64,000 nt of DNA from Sepiola atlantica (Eukaryota > Mollusca > Cephalopoda > Sepiida > Sepiolidae), in contig OY744537.1 in the NCBI GenBank assembly GCA_963556195.1, positions 18,516,774-18,580,773 on the forward strand. Reading direction: 5' to 3'. A model generated the notes under the pieces. It worked only from the letters and a program-made list of their open reading frames with translations, was not told the DNA's origin and made no database searches. Both the position numbers and the translations under genes were made by a program. Every line of letters starts with the position of its first letter. Position 1 is the stretch's first letter. Positions 54,350 through 64,000 of the stretch are shown piece by piece.

Positions 54350-55600
54350 GTGAATGATGGAAAGAATTTTTTTTTTTTCTTTTTTTTTTTTCAACAAAGC
54401 ATAGTCGTTAAAATTCAAAATGTGTGATGTCTTTATGAAACGGAAAGAGCGTCGTTTCCATGTTTTTTTTGTTTTTTTAAAAATTGATTCAGGTCCGTAC
54501 TGATTTGATATGTTCATGAAAGCTGTTGTTGAAAAGAAGACAACGCGAGAGAGAAGAGAGAAGAGAGGATGAAAACTTTGATTGCCACATCACCAGAGCA
54601 ATATGACCAGCTAATTCTGTGAACAAAGTGAATGCACCGTAGGGATTCAAGAACACCACAGTTATGCTTCACTTAGAAGTAGCAAACTGGGGTCAAGCAC
54701 TGGCTATATGGGCCTTTAAACTTAGAAAGGGGCTTCAGTCATAAACCAAGAAAGTACAGAATTTTTTTTTTTTTTTTTTTTTTTTAATGACAAGAGATTA
54801 ACTCAACTAGCATAGCAGAAGACTGAGAAACATAATGTACAAAACAGTAGATTTTATTTATTTCTTCATTCATTTTTCTTATCAGTCATCACCTTCAAAT
54901 AGATTCTCTTTAGATGCAAGAAAAACATATCTGCTTAAGCAAGTTTGTTGGCCACGAGTTGTTTGTAAGCTGAATTCAGCCCTTTTTCCTGCTTTCATTT
55001 GTGGATCTTTCTGTTCTCAACTTACATAAGACAAAATATTAAGCTGAAAGAATTTTTTATTTATTTAAAGTAACGTCAATTCAACCATGTTCAGTAAGGC
55101 GGTCTCTAGTTACAAGGTGACCCCCAAAGCCCGACCATTGTTTTTGTTTTGTTTTAAGATATTCAAGATGGCTGGATACTCAGCTCAGATGACTGCTTAC
55201 TGTCACGGGAAATGTTTCATTAAAATAAGTGATATTCATAAACCCACAACAAGGTTTATTAATTATTAATACAACAGTTTACACTTTTTGTTCCCCTCTC
55301 CCCCAATCAACAATTTGTAACTGATTAGCTTACACATAACGCCTTTGCTAATCATCTTAATTGAATGAGTAAAATATCTTTTCACTTTGTAGTTTCAAGC
55401 TTTTTTTTTTCTTTTCTTCAGCTTTTACAGTGATTATCTTTCTATGACATTAACAGCAGCATTGATGATACTTGCTGGTAAAAATACAAGCATTTCTCTT
55501 TAACAAGTATCGGTCGAGGTTTAAACTCATTGCAATACCCATCTAATCTATGTTGCTAACCATTTTGCGGTGATAGACGACAAATAATCTCAGACACTCT
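54350..55600. other. No gene recognised
   Basis: T-runs over 20 lie near 54368 and 54763. Frames of 60-64 codons at 54835 and 55087 are unrecognised. Confidence 0.35.
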
Positions 55601-55616
55601 CACAGGAATATGAGTA

Positions 55617-55997
55617 TTGATTTACTCCTCTCCAGGAGTTAGGCACAAGGCCAGTTTTTATCTTACTCCCACAAGTAAGATGTGACCCAAGGTCGGGTCG
55701 GGAAAGTGGGGTTTGAAAAGCCAGCGCCCGAGAGGTGAGCACTCTGGCCATTAAAAATTGCCTGGGCAGCCCTGTCGGCATTCCCCCGTAGGGGTGCCTC
55801 AGGCAGTAAGCAATAAACTTACTCCTCCCCAAAGAGGAGAGGCGAAGCCTGGGAGGGTGGACCTCCTAGAACTGCACAGGACAGACCCATAGACCGGTGT
55901 AAATCAAGCCCCGAAGGCCAAGACAATACCAGTCTATGGGGTGTAGTATCCATCGGAACAGATACTACACTTTGATCTTAGCCAAAAGGCCAAGAAC
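55617..55997 (-). mobile_element. SINE headed by U2 snRNA sequence (copy 2, full length)
   Basis: Flanked by AATATGAGTA (55607-55616) and AACATGAGTA (55998-56007), a 10-bp target duplication with one mismatch, so the ends are fixed. The minus strand begins GTTCTTGGCCTTTTGGCTAA and runs through GATCAAAGTGTAGTATCTGT, that is from about U2 nt 5, then the common body and tail. Length 381 bp. It is closer to true U2 (CTAAGATCAAAG) than copy 1 (CTAGGAACAAAG), so the head is an integral, inherited part of the element. Confidence 0.85.
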
Positions 55998-56009
55998 AAC
56001 ATGAGTAGC

Positions 56010-57108
56010 TAATGGCAAAAAAATGAAAACAAACCCCAACTTTTTCGTTAACAAATTCAATCAGTTTCAACTAAGAAAGTCAAAATTAAGAGAAAGACAC
56101 CAAGTGAGCATGTGTTTGTGTGTGGGTGGGGATGGGGGGTTGTTACAGAAAGTAATTTTTTTTATGAAACAAAGGTCATCTAACTCTACACCTTCATGAA
56201 TCGTTTGAAGTTTTAGCCTTCACGGTAAAATTAACATTTTTAGAGAGAACTGTCATAAGAAAGAAAAGGAAAGAGAGAAAAAGGGGAAAACAGAAAAAGA
56301 GAAAGATGAAGTGGGAGAGAGGAAGAAAGAAAATCCAGGCAAATAACAACGAAAACATAAGGAGGTAAGGCTCTAGCGATTTGGCAGAAATCAGCTTTAT
56401 TTTTATTAAAAAAAAGTGGATTTCGACCAAAAAGAGAACATGCATCCATGAGAAGCTCTAGCAATTTAATAAGAAATCGGATTTTTCTGGATAAAAAAAT
56501 GTGGAGAACTCACATTCCTGGCCCAGAAAAAAAAGACTACAAACTTTCGCCTGCCCAGTTGGAGCTGCCATTTGTACTTTAGTCAAAGCACATGTGTAGA
56601 TTGTTAATATTAAAACCATCGCTAATTTTCATATGCGGTAGTTAGACGAAATAATAGCAAGTGGCACACACGAGTGACAAGACTTTCACATGTTAAGATG
56701 ACCAGATTCTTTTCAGCTATTATCTATGTTAGGTAGAAGCATTTCTACCTAGAAAAATAACGAGACATTCAAAATAGACATATTAAAGAGAAATCACTTG
56801 TCAGAGTTAGTTCCCTTCCGTTCAATTGCAGAATAACTTCCCTTTGGCTTCCAACAGAGACGGACATTTTAGAAAGATGTTGTTGTATCAAGCTCCAGCA
56901 TAAATGTTCAAATTAGTAAATCCTTTTATCTCAATTGTAAAAAGTAAATAAATAATTAATTCTTGACCATACTAAGTTTTCTCATTCAAATTTATTCTCA
57001 TATATTTGTTTATTAACTCACATTCACATATTTAAATTTACACACCACTCAGCAATCACTTCAATCTACCATTATTATGTTCATGCAACCAAATTTCTTT
57101 CAGCTATA
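56010..57108. other. No gene recognised
   Basis: A purine-rich tract (56255-56340) creates a spurious Leu/Phe/Ser-rich frame on the minus strand. Otherwise featureless. Confidence 0.4.
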
Positions 57109-57111
57109 TGT

Positions 57112-57249
57112 CAGAGACGGCGGCACCGGGGGGAGGGGCTCAAGCCCTCTCACTTTTTGACTTGGGCCCCCCCCCCACTTTTTACAGTCATCAATAATTA
57201 AATTGATATGTATGTGTTTAACCGCCCCCCCCCCTAATTTTTAGGAGAA

Positions 57250-57280
<31 letters not shown>

Positions 57281-57304
57281 TTTATAACTGTCCCATCGGC
57301 CCTG
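57112..57304. mobile_element. MITE with CAGGGCCGGCGGGAC terminus (copy 2, inverted)
   Basis: Reversed it matches 51743-51919: GACAGTTATAAAAGTG, TTCTCCTAAAAATTAGG, CACATACATATCAA, AGTCAAAAAGTGAG, GTGCCGCCGTCTCTG. TATGT abuts both ends (57107-57111 and 57305-57309). The poly-C tracts are longer than in copy 1. Confidence 0.75.
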
Positions 57305-57379
57305 TATGTTACAGATTTCTGCAAGAAATGAACAATATTAACAACTTCAATCAAAAGTATTGTGTGCACATATTTATCA

Positions 57380-57660
57380 TCTTTCATTATTATATAAGGG
57401 GGGGGGGGCATGAGTTATTTTTAAAATTTTTGCTGATAGCTGACCCGGATGTACAATTCAACCTACTGAAATTATCTAGCTGCTCATTACATCTCTTGGA
57501 AGGCAAATGCTGAGAAATACAATCTTGCAACCTTTGACAATGTCTACCAATGTAGTCAGCACTACACTGAAATTTAAAATAATAAATTACAGAGCTACAA
57601 TGATGTGAGGTGGGAAAGATCTTCACATATAGATTTCATCAAGGATCTTGTACCAAACAC
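57380..57660 (-). pseudogene. Penelope-like element, GIY-YIG endonuclease fragment
   Basis: The minus-strand frame reads SHHCSSVIYYFKFQCSADYI, GRHCQRLQDCISQHLPSKRC. This is the C-terminal GIY-YIG-type endonuclease of Penelope-like retroelements (usual form Y.F.C.CDA.YIGRT.QRL..RI.QH.P), with YIGR and the conserved RL and QHLP in place. It stops within the poly-C run. The reverse transcriptase part is absent here. Confidence 0.75.
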
Positions 57661-58195
57661 AATATGTGTATTGGCAGAATTTTTACGGATTGTTTTAATT
57701 TTTTTTTAATTTTTCAAAACAAAGCTGGATTTTTTTTATCGTATTGAGTAAATCACACTCATTGTTCCACTGTCAGCACTATGACCTAGAACCCCTCTCT
57801 CTGTCATTTACATGTTTCACTTTCCATATGCTTTAGTTTTCTTTTGTTTTACTTTATGTAAAACTTAAATAATATGTGCGTGTTTTAAAGCCCTATACAA
57901 CTTCTATACACCTACAAAAATATTTGCATATCTCAAAGCCAGATATGACACTGGTTGAATTAATAAATTGAATCAGTTATGGTTAGGAGAAAGATCGAAT
58001 TTGCATGCAACAATAAGCTTTTCTTGCTTTATCGTGTTTATTTTACCTCAATACAATGCTGCATTAAAAGGTGTAAATTATTTTGCAGTAATCTATTTGT
58101 AGGTGTAAATTATGTGGCACTAATACTATAGAACAGGCATTTTTTTTACACACCTACTTACATCTCCCATTCTATCACCAAATTGACTTCGTCTT
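57660..58195. other. No gene recognised
   Basis: TAGGTGTAAATTATKTKGCA-type sequence is duplicated near 58068 and 58100. No other structure. Confidence 0.35.
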
Positions 58196-58199
58196 TTAG

Positions 58200-58520
58200 A
58201 AGAGAGAGCATCTTTGCTGAAGTGGAGGTTTTCCATGCTCAACTGTCTAGATTATCCCTATTTCCGACTATCGCAGGCCGTGTGTTGTAGCTAAACTAAA
58301 CAATATTGCTCACGTGCATGTTGGCGCTTTCGTAGGGGCTGAGCACTTTTCAGCTATCAAATCGCTCAGATGTGATAATTTGCATATTATTAGTAAACCT
58401 GATAAGAGTTTCGGTGTGATATTAAATCAGGATGATTACTTCAACAAAACGTTGTGCATTTTGAATGATACCAACAGACACATGATAGAATACATGATAT
58501 TGAACTAAGTTTTCAGAAGC
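58200..58520 (+). pseudogene. Penelope-like element, reverse transcriptase N-terminal part
   Basis: The frame at 58314-58508 reads AIKSLRCDNLHIISKPDKSF then GVILNQDDYFNKTLCILND. It corresponds to the conserved ..LK.L..N..IVI.KPDKGNGVVI.N..DY..K...IL.D block upstream of the Penelope RT domain. It is cut off by the LINE insertion that follows and resumes near 59990. Confidence 0.75.
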
Positions 58521-58554
58521 ATTTATTGAAGTTGGTTAAAAATAGGCCTTAGCA

Positions 58555-59290
58555 AACTGTTTTTTTTTTTAAAATACTGATAGTTCACCAGTTCCTAAGG
58601 CCAAAAGCAACTCAAGGATAAGAGTTAGTGAAATTTTCAGTTGGATAATAGAACAGTACTATGAAAGGATTGAGAACTATGATTATTTCATAGAAAGACA
58701 TGAGAGATATTTGTTGATATTGAACTTGAAAACGACCATGTAGTATGTAGGGAAACATTCCTGCGGTGACGTGTTCCACAGATAAAAAGTTCTTGGAAAG
58801 AAACTCTATTCATGGAAGTTCCGTTTGATTTTAGATACACGGAGGAAGAAAGGGGTTCTTTGCAGCGCTGATAGCAAGAAAAGTTCTTACGGGAGGGGAA
58901 GAACCAGCGCTTGAAGTTCAGTCAAGCACCTACCATGGAAATAGAGTAGCGAAAGACTAGAAATGTCTCTTCTGTGAGCAAGGGGCTGCAGGGGGGAAAA
59001 AAGATCATCCATTACTAGATTGCAAAGTCGATTTTGTACTCTCTCAATGAAATAAAGAATTCTGTGAGCGCCACCTCCCCAGATGTGGCTGCAGTACTAC
59101 ATCTCCGGCCGAATATGACTCTTATACAAGTAGAGGATTGCATCAGGAGTCAAGTATCTGATATCAGCGAGATTGTTAGACCCCTTGATTCAATCCGGCC
59201 TTGTTTGTATGGACCAATTCTCTCTATGTGTGGATCTGCATAGGATCCAGTTGCGAAGACAACTTTATTGCAGCCTGTTCTTAATCGTCT
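58555..59290 (-). pseudogene. LINE reverse transcriptase C-terminus, family B, minus copy
   Basis: Minus-strand pieces in order: TPDAILYLYKSHIRPEM, YCSHIWGGGAHRILYFIERV, QNRLCNLVMDDLF, LQPLAHRRDISSLSLLYFHG, RCLTELQAL, FFPRTFYLWNTSPQECFPTY, then the ACTCTTATCCTTGAGTTGC 3' end. This is the ..IRP.MEYC.HIW..A....L..LD.VQ.R...L block of non-LTR RTs with frameshifts. It is inserted into the Penelope-like element, opposite in strand. Confidence 0.8.
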
Positions 59291-59399
59291 TCTTCGTTTA
59301 ACATGTCTCTTCTACATCATATGTGGGTTGCACATTGGCCATGACAGCATGAAGTGACTTTCTTCATGAAACTCTATCATTTACATTTCGGAAGTTTTG

Positions 59400-59508
59400 A
59401 GATAAGGATTAATAAATTTGGATTATCCGGATTACTGTTCTAATCTGGGATGTTATTCTCACAACGTTTCGGCTGATGTAACCTCCGACGTTCTTCAGCT
59501 GCATGGCG
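59400..59508 (-). mobile_element. SINE family S 3' end
   Basis: Minus strand: CTGAAGAACGTCGGAGGTTA, CATCAGCCGAAACGTTGTGA, GAATAACATCC, ending TTAATCCTTATCTCAAAAC. It abuts the 5' end of the next, plus-strand copy. Confidence 0.75.
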
Positions 59509-59765
59509 GAATGAATAAAAGTGCAAAGTATTAATCAATTCTAAGTGACAGTCTCCCGAAAGTTGAAGGTTCAATCTTCAGTACAGGCGATATTAAGAAT
59601 TACTAAAGACTTCTATCTGATGGAACACGAGCACGCTACCCCATGGATTAAATAAATAGTTCCGTTCAAAATTCCATAAAGATTCCCCAGTTTGACAAGA
59701 CACATCTGAAGAAGATCGGAGGTTACATTGGCAGAAACGTTGTGAGACTAACATACATTTATGTT
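59509..59765 (+). mobile_element. tRNA-derived SINE, family S, near full length
   Basis: Head ATGGCGGAATGAATAAAAGT (A-box) and GAAGGTTCAATCTTC (B-box), body ACTAAAGACTTCTATCTGAT, AATTCCATAAAGATTCCCCA, then CTGAAGAAGATCGGAGGTTA and GGCAGAAACGTTGTGAGACT. It shows the complete order of modules in family S. Confidence 0.78.
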
Positions 59766-59774
59766 GACTTCGAT

Positions 59775-59945
59775 GTACCATTGCTTGAGGTCATCTTTGA
59801 CTGATTCATTCCAAATTTTTCTCGGCCTACTTTTTCCTCACTTACCCTCAAGTTAGATTGTGTGTTTATCCAACCAGAGCTTCGTTCAACATGTCCATAC
59901 CAGTGTAGGCGGTTGCAACGCATAATGTATGTATAATAAATATTG
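59775..59945 (-). mobile_element. LINE C-terminal fragment (GHVER block)
   Basis: Minus-strand reading: MRCNRLHWYGHVERSS and then a region equivalent to RPRKTW (GREKFGMNQ). It belongs to the (GATGAT)n-terminated LINE family or a relative. Confidence 0.6.
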
Positions 59946-59989
59946 TATACATGATTCTTTCACTTTTTCTAACTTCATTCGTTGCTTCC

Positions 59990-61130
59990 TTATTAGGTAA
60001 ATGATGATGATAATTTAGTGCATTCTTCTGACATCAAAAGTCTATTCACTTGCGTTCCGTTACAAGAAGTCATTGATATATATGCTGCTGCTGCATCATG
60101 TGGTATTTTTCACATTTCTAATTGAACTCATTTAGTTTCCTACCTTTTCAGTTGAGTTCAACTTCAACAACATTATGTATCGGCAGATCGATTGGATTGC
60201 TATGGGAAATGCTTAACCCCAACACTAACCCCAGCTTTTGCCAAAAATTTTGTAGGCTTCCATGAGCAGAATCTCTATTCTGCTCCATATAGTATTAAGT
60301 TTTATTGCCGTTATGTGGATGACATGTTTTGTATTTTTGATAGTGAGAAAACTGCGGATAATTTTTTTTCATGTTGCTAAACAATATTCACCCCCCTTTA
60401 GTGTTCACAGTTGACGTCTGCTCTTGTCTTAGATGTTTTCGTGGAAAGATCTTGAGATTTTTTTCTCATGTCTGTTCAGGGTAAACCATCTTTTCCCTGC
60501 ACTTATATCTGGTGGAATTCATTTTACCGTAGACGCCGTAAGATAAATCTTATCGAGATCCTTACACGCAGTTTTAATGGTTTGTTCTAAGAGTAAATTG
60601 GATTCTGAGCTGCAATTTATTACTTCAGTCTTCAGTGCTACCGGTGATCCTTTCATTAATAAATATTTCAATAAGCCTAAAGTTGCCGCGTTCTGATAGA
60701 TGTACTGTCTATGTCAATTCACTTTGGATAAGCAATGTCCATCCTAAGTTCGCTCAACAAATATGCTGTGCAGTGTGACAATGCTATTTTTCTGTCAATA
60801 CACATGTTGTGTTTGGTACAAGATCTTTGATGAAATCTATATGTAAAGAGGTCTTTCCTCCCTCTCATCATTGTAGCTCACTATTATTTATCATTTTAAC
60901 TGTCAGTGTGATGTTGATTACATTGGTAATACTAATCAACTGTTGGAGGATCGAATTGCTTAGCATGTGCCTTTCAAGATATATAATGGACAGCTAGATA
61001 AGCAAAGTAACTTAAGTTGTGCTTCTAATTTCATTGTGGATCCTCAGTGACTATTTACTCTAGGGTATACAAGCCCTCTCTTTGCAAGCAGACAGAATTT
61101 CTTTTAGGTTTCAGGTTAAAGCTCAATGGA
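59990..61130 (+). pseudogene. Penelope-like element, RT core and GIY-YIG domain
   Basis: Recognisable in order: SSDIKSLFTCVPLQEVIDIY (about 60030-60085), LTPTLTPAFAKNFVGFHEQN, RYVDDMFCIFDSEKTADNFF (the RT catalytic box, about 60310-60370), WNSFYRRRKINLIEILTRSF, then CQCDVDYIGNTNQLLEDRI and HVPF (about 60903-60975, the GIY-YIG domain). Several frameshifts and stops break it. With 58200-58520 it forms one plus-strand element split by about 1.5 kb of later insertions. Both catalytic Asp of YVDD are retained, but the element is dead. Confidence 0.85.
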
Positions 61131-61170
61131 TGTTAATTATTTTAATTTTTAACACCAGAGCATATAGAAA

Positions 61171-61483
61171 TAAACAATAAAATTATAGATTCCAATGACC
61201 ACTTCTTTATTCACCTTTCAAAAATCCATACACTTGACGGTCCATTTCATCTACACATGAACAACCATATATATATATATATATATATATAGATTTATGT
61301 ACTGGATTTTTCATATGTGCGACTCGTTAGAAGTTTTTGAACTTCTGAAGAGTCTCACATATAAAAAATCCGGTATATAAATCTCTATATCTGGTTGTCC
61401 ACGTTTAGACATAATGGACCATCAAGTGTATGGATTTTTGAAAGATGAATAAAGAAGTGGTCATTGGAACCTAGAATTCTATT

Positions 61484-61490
<7 letters not shown>
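61171..61490. mobile_element. Nested foldback element
   Basis: Outer arms 61171-61270 and 61389-61490 (CCAATGACCACTTCTTTATT, AAAAATCCATACACTTGA mirrored) enclose an inner inverted repeat 61292-61382 (GATTTATGTACTGGATTTTT against AAAAATCCGGTATATAAATC). (TA)n lies between the two left arms and again to the right of the element. The inner loop holds CTGAAGA at 61335 but no GAAA strand. Confidence 0.75.
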
Positions 61491-61521
<31 letters not shown>

Positions 61522-61524
61522 TTT

Positions 61525-61980
61525 AATTTTTATAAATAGTTAGATTAATAATGATAGCCGATGATGAATGATTAGAAATATAAAATGATGAGATACGTAC
61601 ATGTTATTTAAAAAGATGTAAAGGGACCATAATTCCATGTATATATAAAAAAAAAATTGATAATGACTATTGACTGCAATTCAGATTTTAATCGCCAAGT
61701 TTTTTTAGATTTTTTAATTTGTTTTTATACAATTTGCACTGAGGATAGCAACACCAAGAAATAAATAAATGCATAGGAGCCTTTTACAAATATCTTGATG
61801 CTAGCGGAAATAATTGCAAAATAAAAGCTAAGTTGGAAAAAATGCTGTGAACCTGTCTTCTGTGATAATGATGTGGTATTGAACTGCATAAAAATACTAA
61901 AAATAGCATAACTCTAGCTTTAAACTATTGAGCTATTATAAGTACTTTGTGTTACAAAATTTAAAAATACACACACTATA
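61525..61980. other. No gene recognised
   Basis: AT-rich, ending in an (ATA)n tract at about 61979-62002. Confidence 0.4.
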
Positions 61981-61994
61981 ATAATAATAATAAT

Positions 61995-62235
61995 AATAAT
62001 AATCCAGGTAAAACATCCACAGGGTAGTAATCCAAAGAATTTCAACCGGGTTTATAAAAAGTGCTCAATATCCAACAGAGCTTTTATATATGATTATTTT
62101 TATTTACACGGACATGTACAAAATCTGCGACACTGGCATGTCGATGTTATCGATCAACAGCTATTATAAACTGAGATCTCATCAGGCAGAGTTAGAATCC
62201 GATCTTAACCTTAGATCATATTTGGAAAGAATGAA
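61995..62235 (-). mobile_element. Single-armed copy of the 32-kb element
   Basis: It matches 32150-32380 (AATCCAGGT, GGGTTTATAAAAAGTGCTCA, CGACACTGGCATGTCGATGT, CAGGCAGAGTTAGAATCC) at ~90% identity but without the second arm. On the minus strand it contains the same CUGAUGA, stem II and GUC/GCAGA arrangement. The stem II change AACUG to AGCUG turns a U-A pair into U.G, so pairing is kept. Confidence 0.8.
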
Positions 62236-62336
62236 ATGGAGAAAATGAAGAAAAAAGAAATGAAATTTTAAAATTTAAATTTTGGAAAGTCACGAGGTTG
62301 GGACCATTAAGAATCAAAATCAAAAAATAATAATGT

Positions 62337-62337
<1 letters not shown>

Positions 62338-62394
<57 letters not shown>
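62338..62394. repeat. (TA)n microsatellite
   Basis: A pure tract of about 27 TA units, 115 bp from the ribozyme at 62510. Confidence 0.97.
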
Positions 62395-62509
62395 TATATG
62401 TATTGTATTAGTTTCTGTAAATGTAAATCCGTAGAAACTCAAGTGTTTATAAAAAGTGCTCAATACCAAGTAGAGCTGTTTATAAGTATAAATTTGTATT
62501 TATACAAAC

Positions 62510-62583
62510 ATTATTGGTTACATATGTGCATACATGTTTCGGTTGCACTTTTCCAAGAAAGTCAACCTCATCAGACCAAGAAT
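62510..62583 (-). ncRNA. Hammerhead ribozyme, complete candidate
   Basis: On the minus strand every required element is present: stem I UUGGU/ACCAA (62579-62575 with 62518-62514), extended past one mismatch by AUU/AAU; core CUGAUGA (62574-62568); stem II GGUUG/CAACC plus an inner ACUUU/AAAGU; GAAA (62540-62537); stem III CAUGU/AUAUG; and UA (62520-62519) as the cleavage dinucleotide. Predicted cleavage falls after 62519. The surrounding sequence (GTTTATAAAAAGTGCTCAAT on the plus strand at ~62444) ties it to the 32-kb and 62.0-kb elements. Confidence 0.8.
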
Positions 62584-62679
62584 TTTTCAGGAATGGATGG
62601 ATTTGAAGAATTTTCTATCCTAAATAACTCTTTTTGGGATCTAGCATCTTCTATTTCTTATGAATTAGTATCGGATTAT

Positions 62680-63110
62680 CTATTTCACTAGTTGACCTTT
62701 TTTGCCAGTGGTTGTACGTTCCTTTTTTTTTTTTTTTTTTTTATTACCCTTTATGGCGTCTCCATTGCCTTTTGAATATTCTGAATATATGCTTGATTGA
62801 TAGTGGATCTGTGTATGTGTCCATGTTTAGATATGTATGTATATCAATGTTCGTTTATTTATCTGTTTGTTTATTTAGGTGTGTTTGGGTATGTTTTAGA
62901 GTTTGTTTATATATGTGTGATTCTTGATATATAGATAAGATATTTATACTTGAGTGAGTCTGTAAAGCTGGACAAGCAAGAAAGCAGAGAGCAATAAAAT
63001 GAGGACAGGAAAAGGCAATGGAGACGCCATAAAGGGTAATAAAAAAAAATTAAAAAAAAAAAAAAAGGAAGGGACAACCACTGGCAAAAAAGGTCAACTA
63101 GTGAAATAGA
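62680..63110. mobile_element. Foldback element, ~95-bp arms
   Basis: TATTTCACTAGTTGACCTTT, TTGCCAGTGGTTGT, a T-run, ATTACCCTTTATGGCGTCTC and CATTGCCTTTT (62680-62775) are mirrored at 63012-63110. The two arms differ mainly in homopolymer length. The ~235-bp centre is TGTTTGTTTA-rich and non-coding. Confidence 0.85.
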
Positions 63111-63114
63111 AAAA

Positions 63115-64000
63115 CAAAAAAAAAATCAATGAATTATTTATATTTTATTCATATAAAAGATTTGTATTCGATTTTCCTCAATATGAAAACAAAACGGGTC
63201 TAAATACAGTAGAGTCTATTAAATGGAACAGCGGAATTTTTATTTATCTAATATATAATGTTATCTTGTGAGATATTAAAAGTTAGACCTAAATAGCAGT
63301 TAAGCTGACATATCCAACTTTGATTCAGATGAGCCAATTTTCATTTGTTATAGCTCTATCATGTTATTGATACTATAACAATATACTTAGTTACAGTTTG
63401 TTTGTTTTTTAATTATGTAGCCCGGCCCGGACAACTAGTAATATGGAAATATTTTTCAATTATGACCATAAAATCAGCAAGAAAAATAACTGTTTTTAAT
63501 TGAAGAATATAAAAAGAGTTTTCTTTCTTTACAACTAAAATTTTATTTCTTTTTCTGTATAAGTTTCAAGAATGTGCAACACAAATACAAATCTAAAATG
63601 ACTTAATTGCATCCCAGGCAACACTAGGTAGGTACAGTTTTATCTAACATTAGTAGGACTACTTAAATCTGATCTAAAAGCAAATTAATTCTGCCAATAA
63701 CGTGTTAGCTAGTAAGAAGTAGGCAAGATATCAAAGGTTCTCAGCAAGATCCCATTTTAGGAGAGGGGGTATATTTGAAACAGTGTGAAACTAATCAGTT
63801 GGCGTTTAGCAGTGGTCTATCCAACGGACATCTGTCTTTATGGTCTACCGAGGAAAGAAATGTTAGCAGATAGTTTCTCAGAGTCTATTCTGGTGAAATT
63901 GGTTCGTTAGATAAATAAATTTACATTGTGAATATTCAGGATGTTTGCATTTTTATATTTTTTTATTTTTTATGTACTAACAAGTCACCACTTATCAAGA
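63115..64000. other. No gene recognised
   Basis: CCCGGCCCGGACAACTAGT at about 63421-63439 resembles a worn Helitron 3' end but lacks a foldable hairpin. The rest to the window edge is featureless. Confidence 0.4.

Noticed and set aside
63417..63439. Helitron 3' end at CCCGGCCCGGACAACTAGT
   Set aside because: CTAG followed by T is there, but the GC-rich block has no loop and cannot form the terminal hairpin.

Overview
The window is AT-rich, non-coding DNA from an animal genome, most likely a cephalopod mollusc (octopus or squid type). The assignment rests on repeat style, not on a gene: several LINE 3' ends finish in the motif 'ACATGCCAGCATGTAAAAC' followed by (GATGAT)n, (TA)n arrays are very frequent, and Penelope-like, Helitron, mariner, hAT and tRNA-SINE remains are mixed together. 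I found no intact host protein gene, no functional tRNA or rRNA gene and no CRISPR array. The longest open frames are by-products of tandem repeats.

Layout. 0-14 kb: LINE 3' ends, a SINE headed by U2 snRNA sequence (5.6-6.0 kb), a TA-flanked foldback element with a hammerhead-type ribozyme fold on each arm (6.7-7.0 kb), two tRNA-headed SINEs carrying hammerhead cores (7.0-7.4 kb), a mariner remnant (10 kb) and a hAT MITE inside a LINE end (13.2 kb). 14-27 kb: a Helitron end followed by a large satellite complex of at least seven unrelated arrays; the largest are an 11/22-bp family (22.0-23.8 kb) and a 30-bp family (23.8-27.0 kb). 27-43 kb: SINEs, a 78-bp minisatellite, a perfect 137-bp-arm palindrome (32.2-32.5 kb), LINE C-terminal remnants and Helitron junctions (36.7-37.8 kb). 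43-52 kb: two near-identical inverted MITEs, several TA-flanked palindromes with ribozyme folds, a (TA)n-interspersed array and a U2 head fragment. 52-64 kb: a 5S-rRNA-like sequence, further U2-SINE copies, a decayed Penelope-like element split by other insertions (58.2-61.1 kb), two foldbacks and a complete hammerhead ribozyme candidate (62.5 kb).

The common thread is short non-autonomous elements built on structural RNAs. Hammerhead cores (CUGANGA, a stem II hairpin, GAAA, then UH) recur in at least nine places, in four architectures: tRNA-headed SINEs, TA-flanked inverted dimers, Penelope-type minimal forms and one textbook single copy. A second set of elements uses U2 snRNA or a tRNA as alternative heads on the same 3' tail, and that tail has also been amplified into an 85-bp satellite. 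Secondary structures were paired by hand; none was computed or tested.
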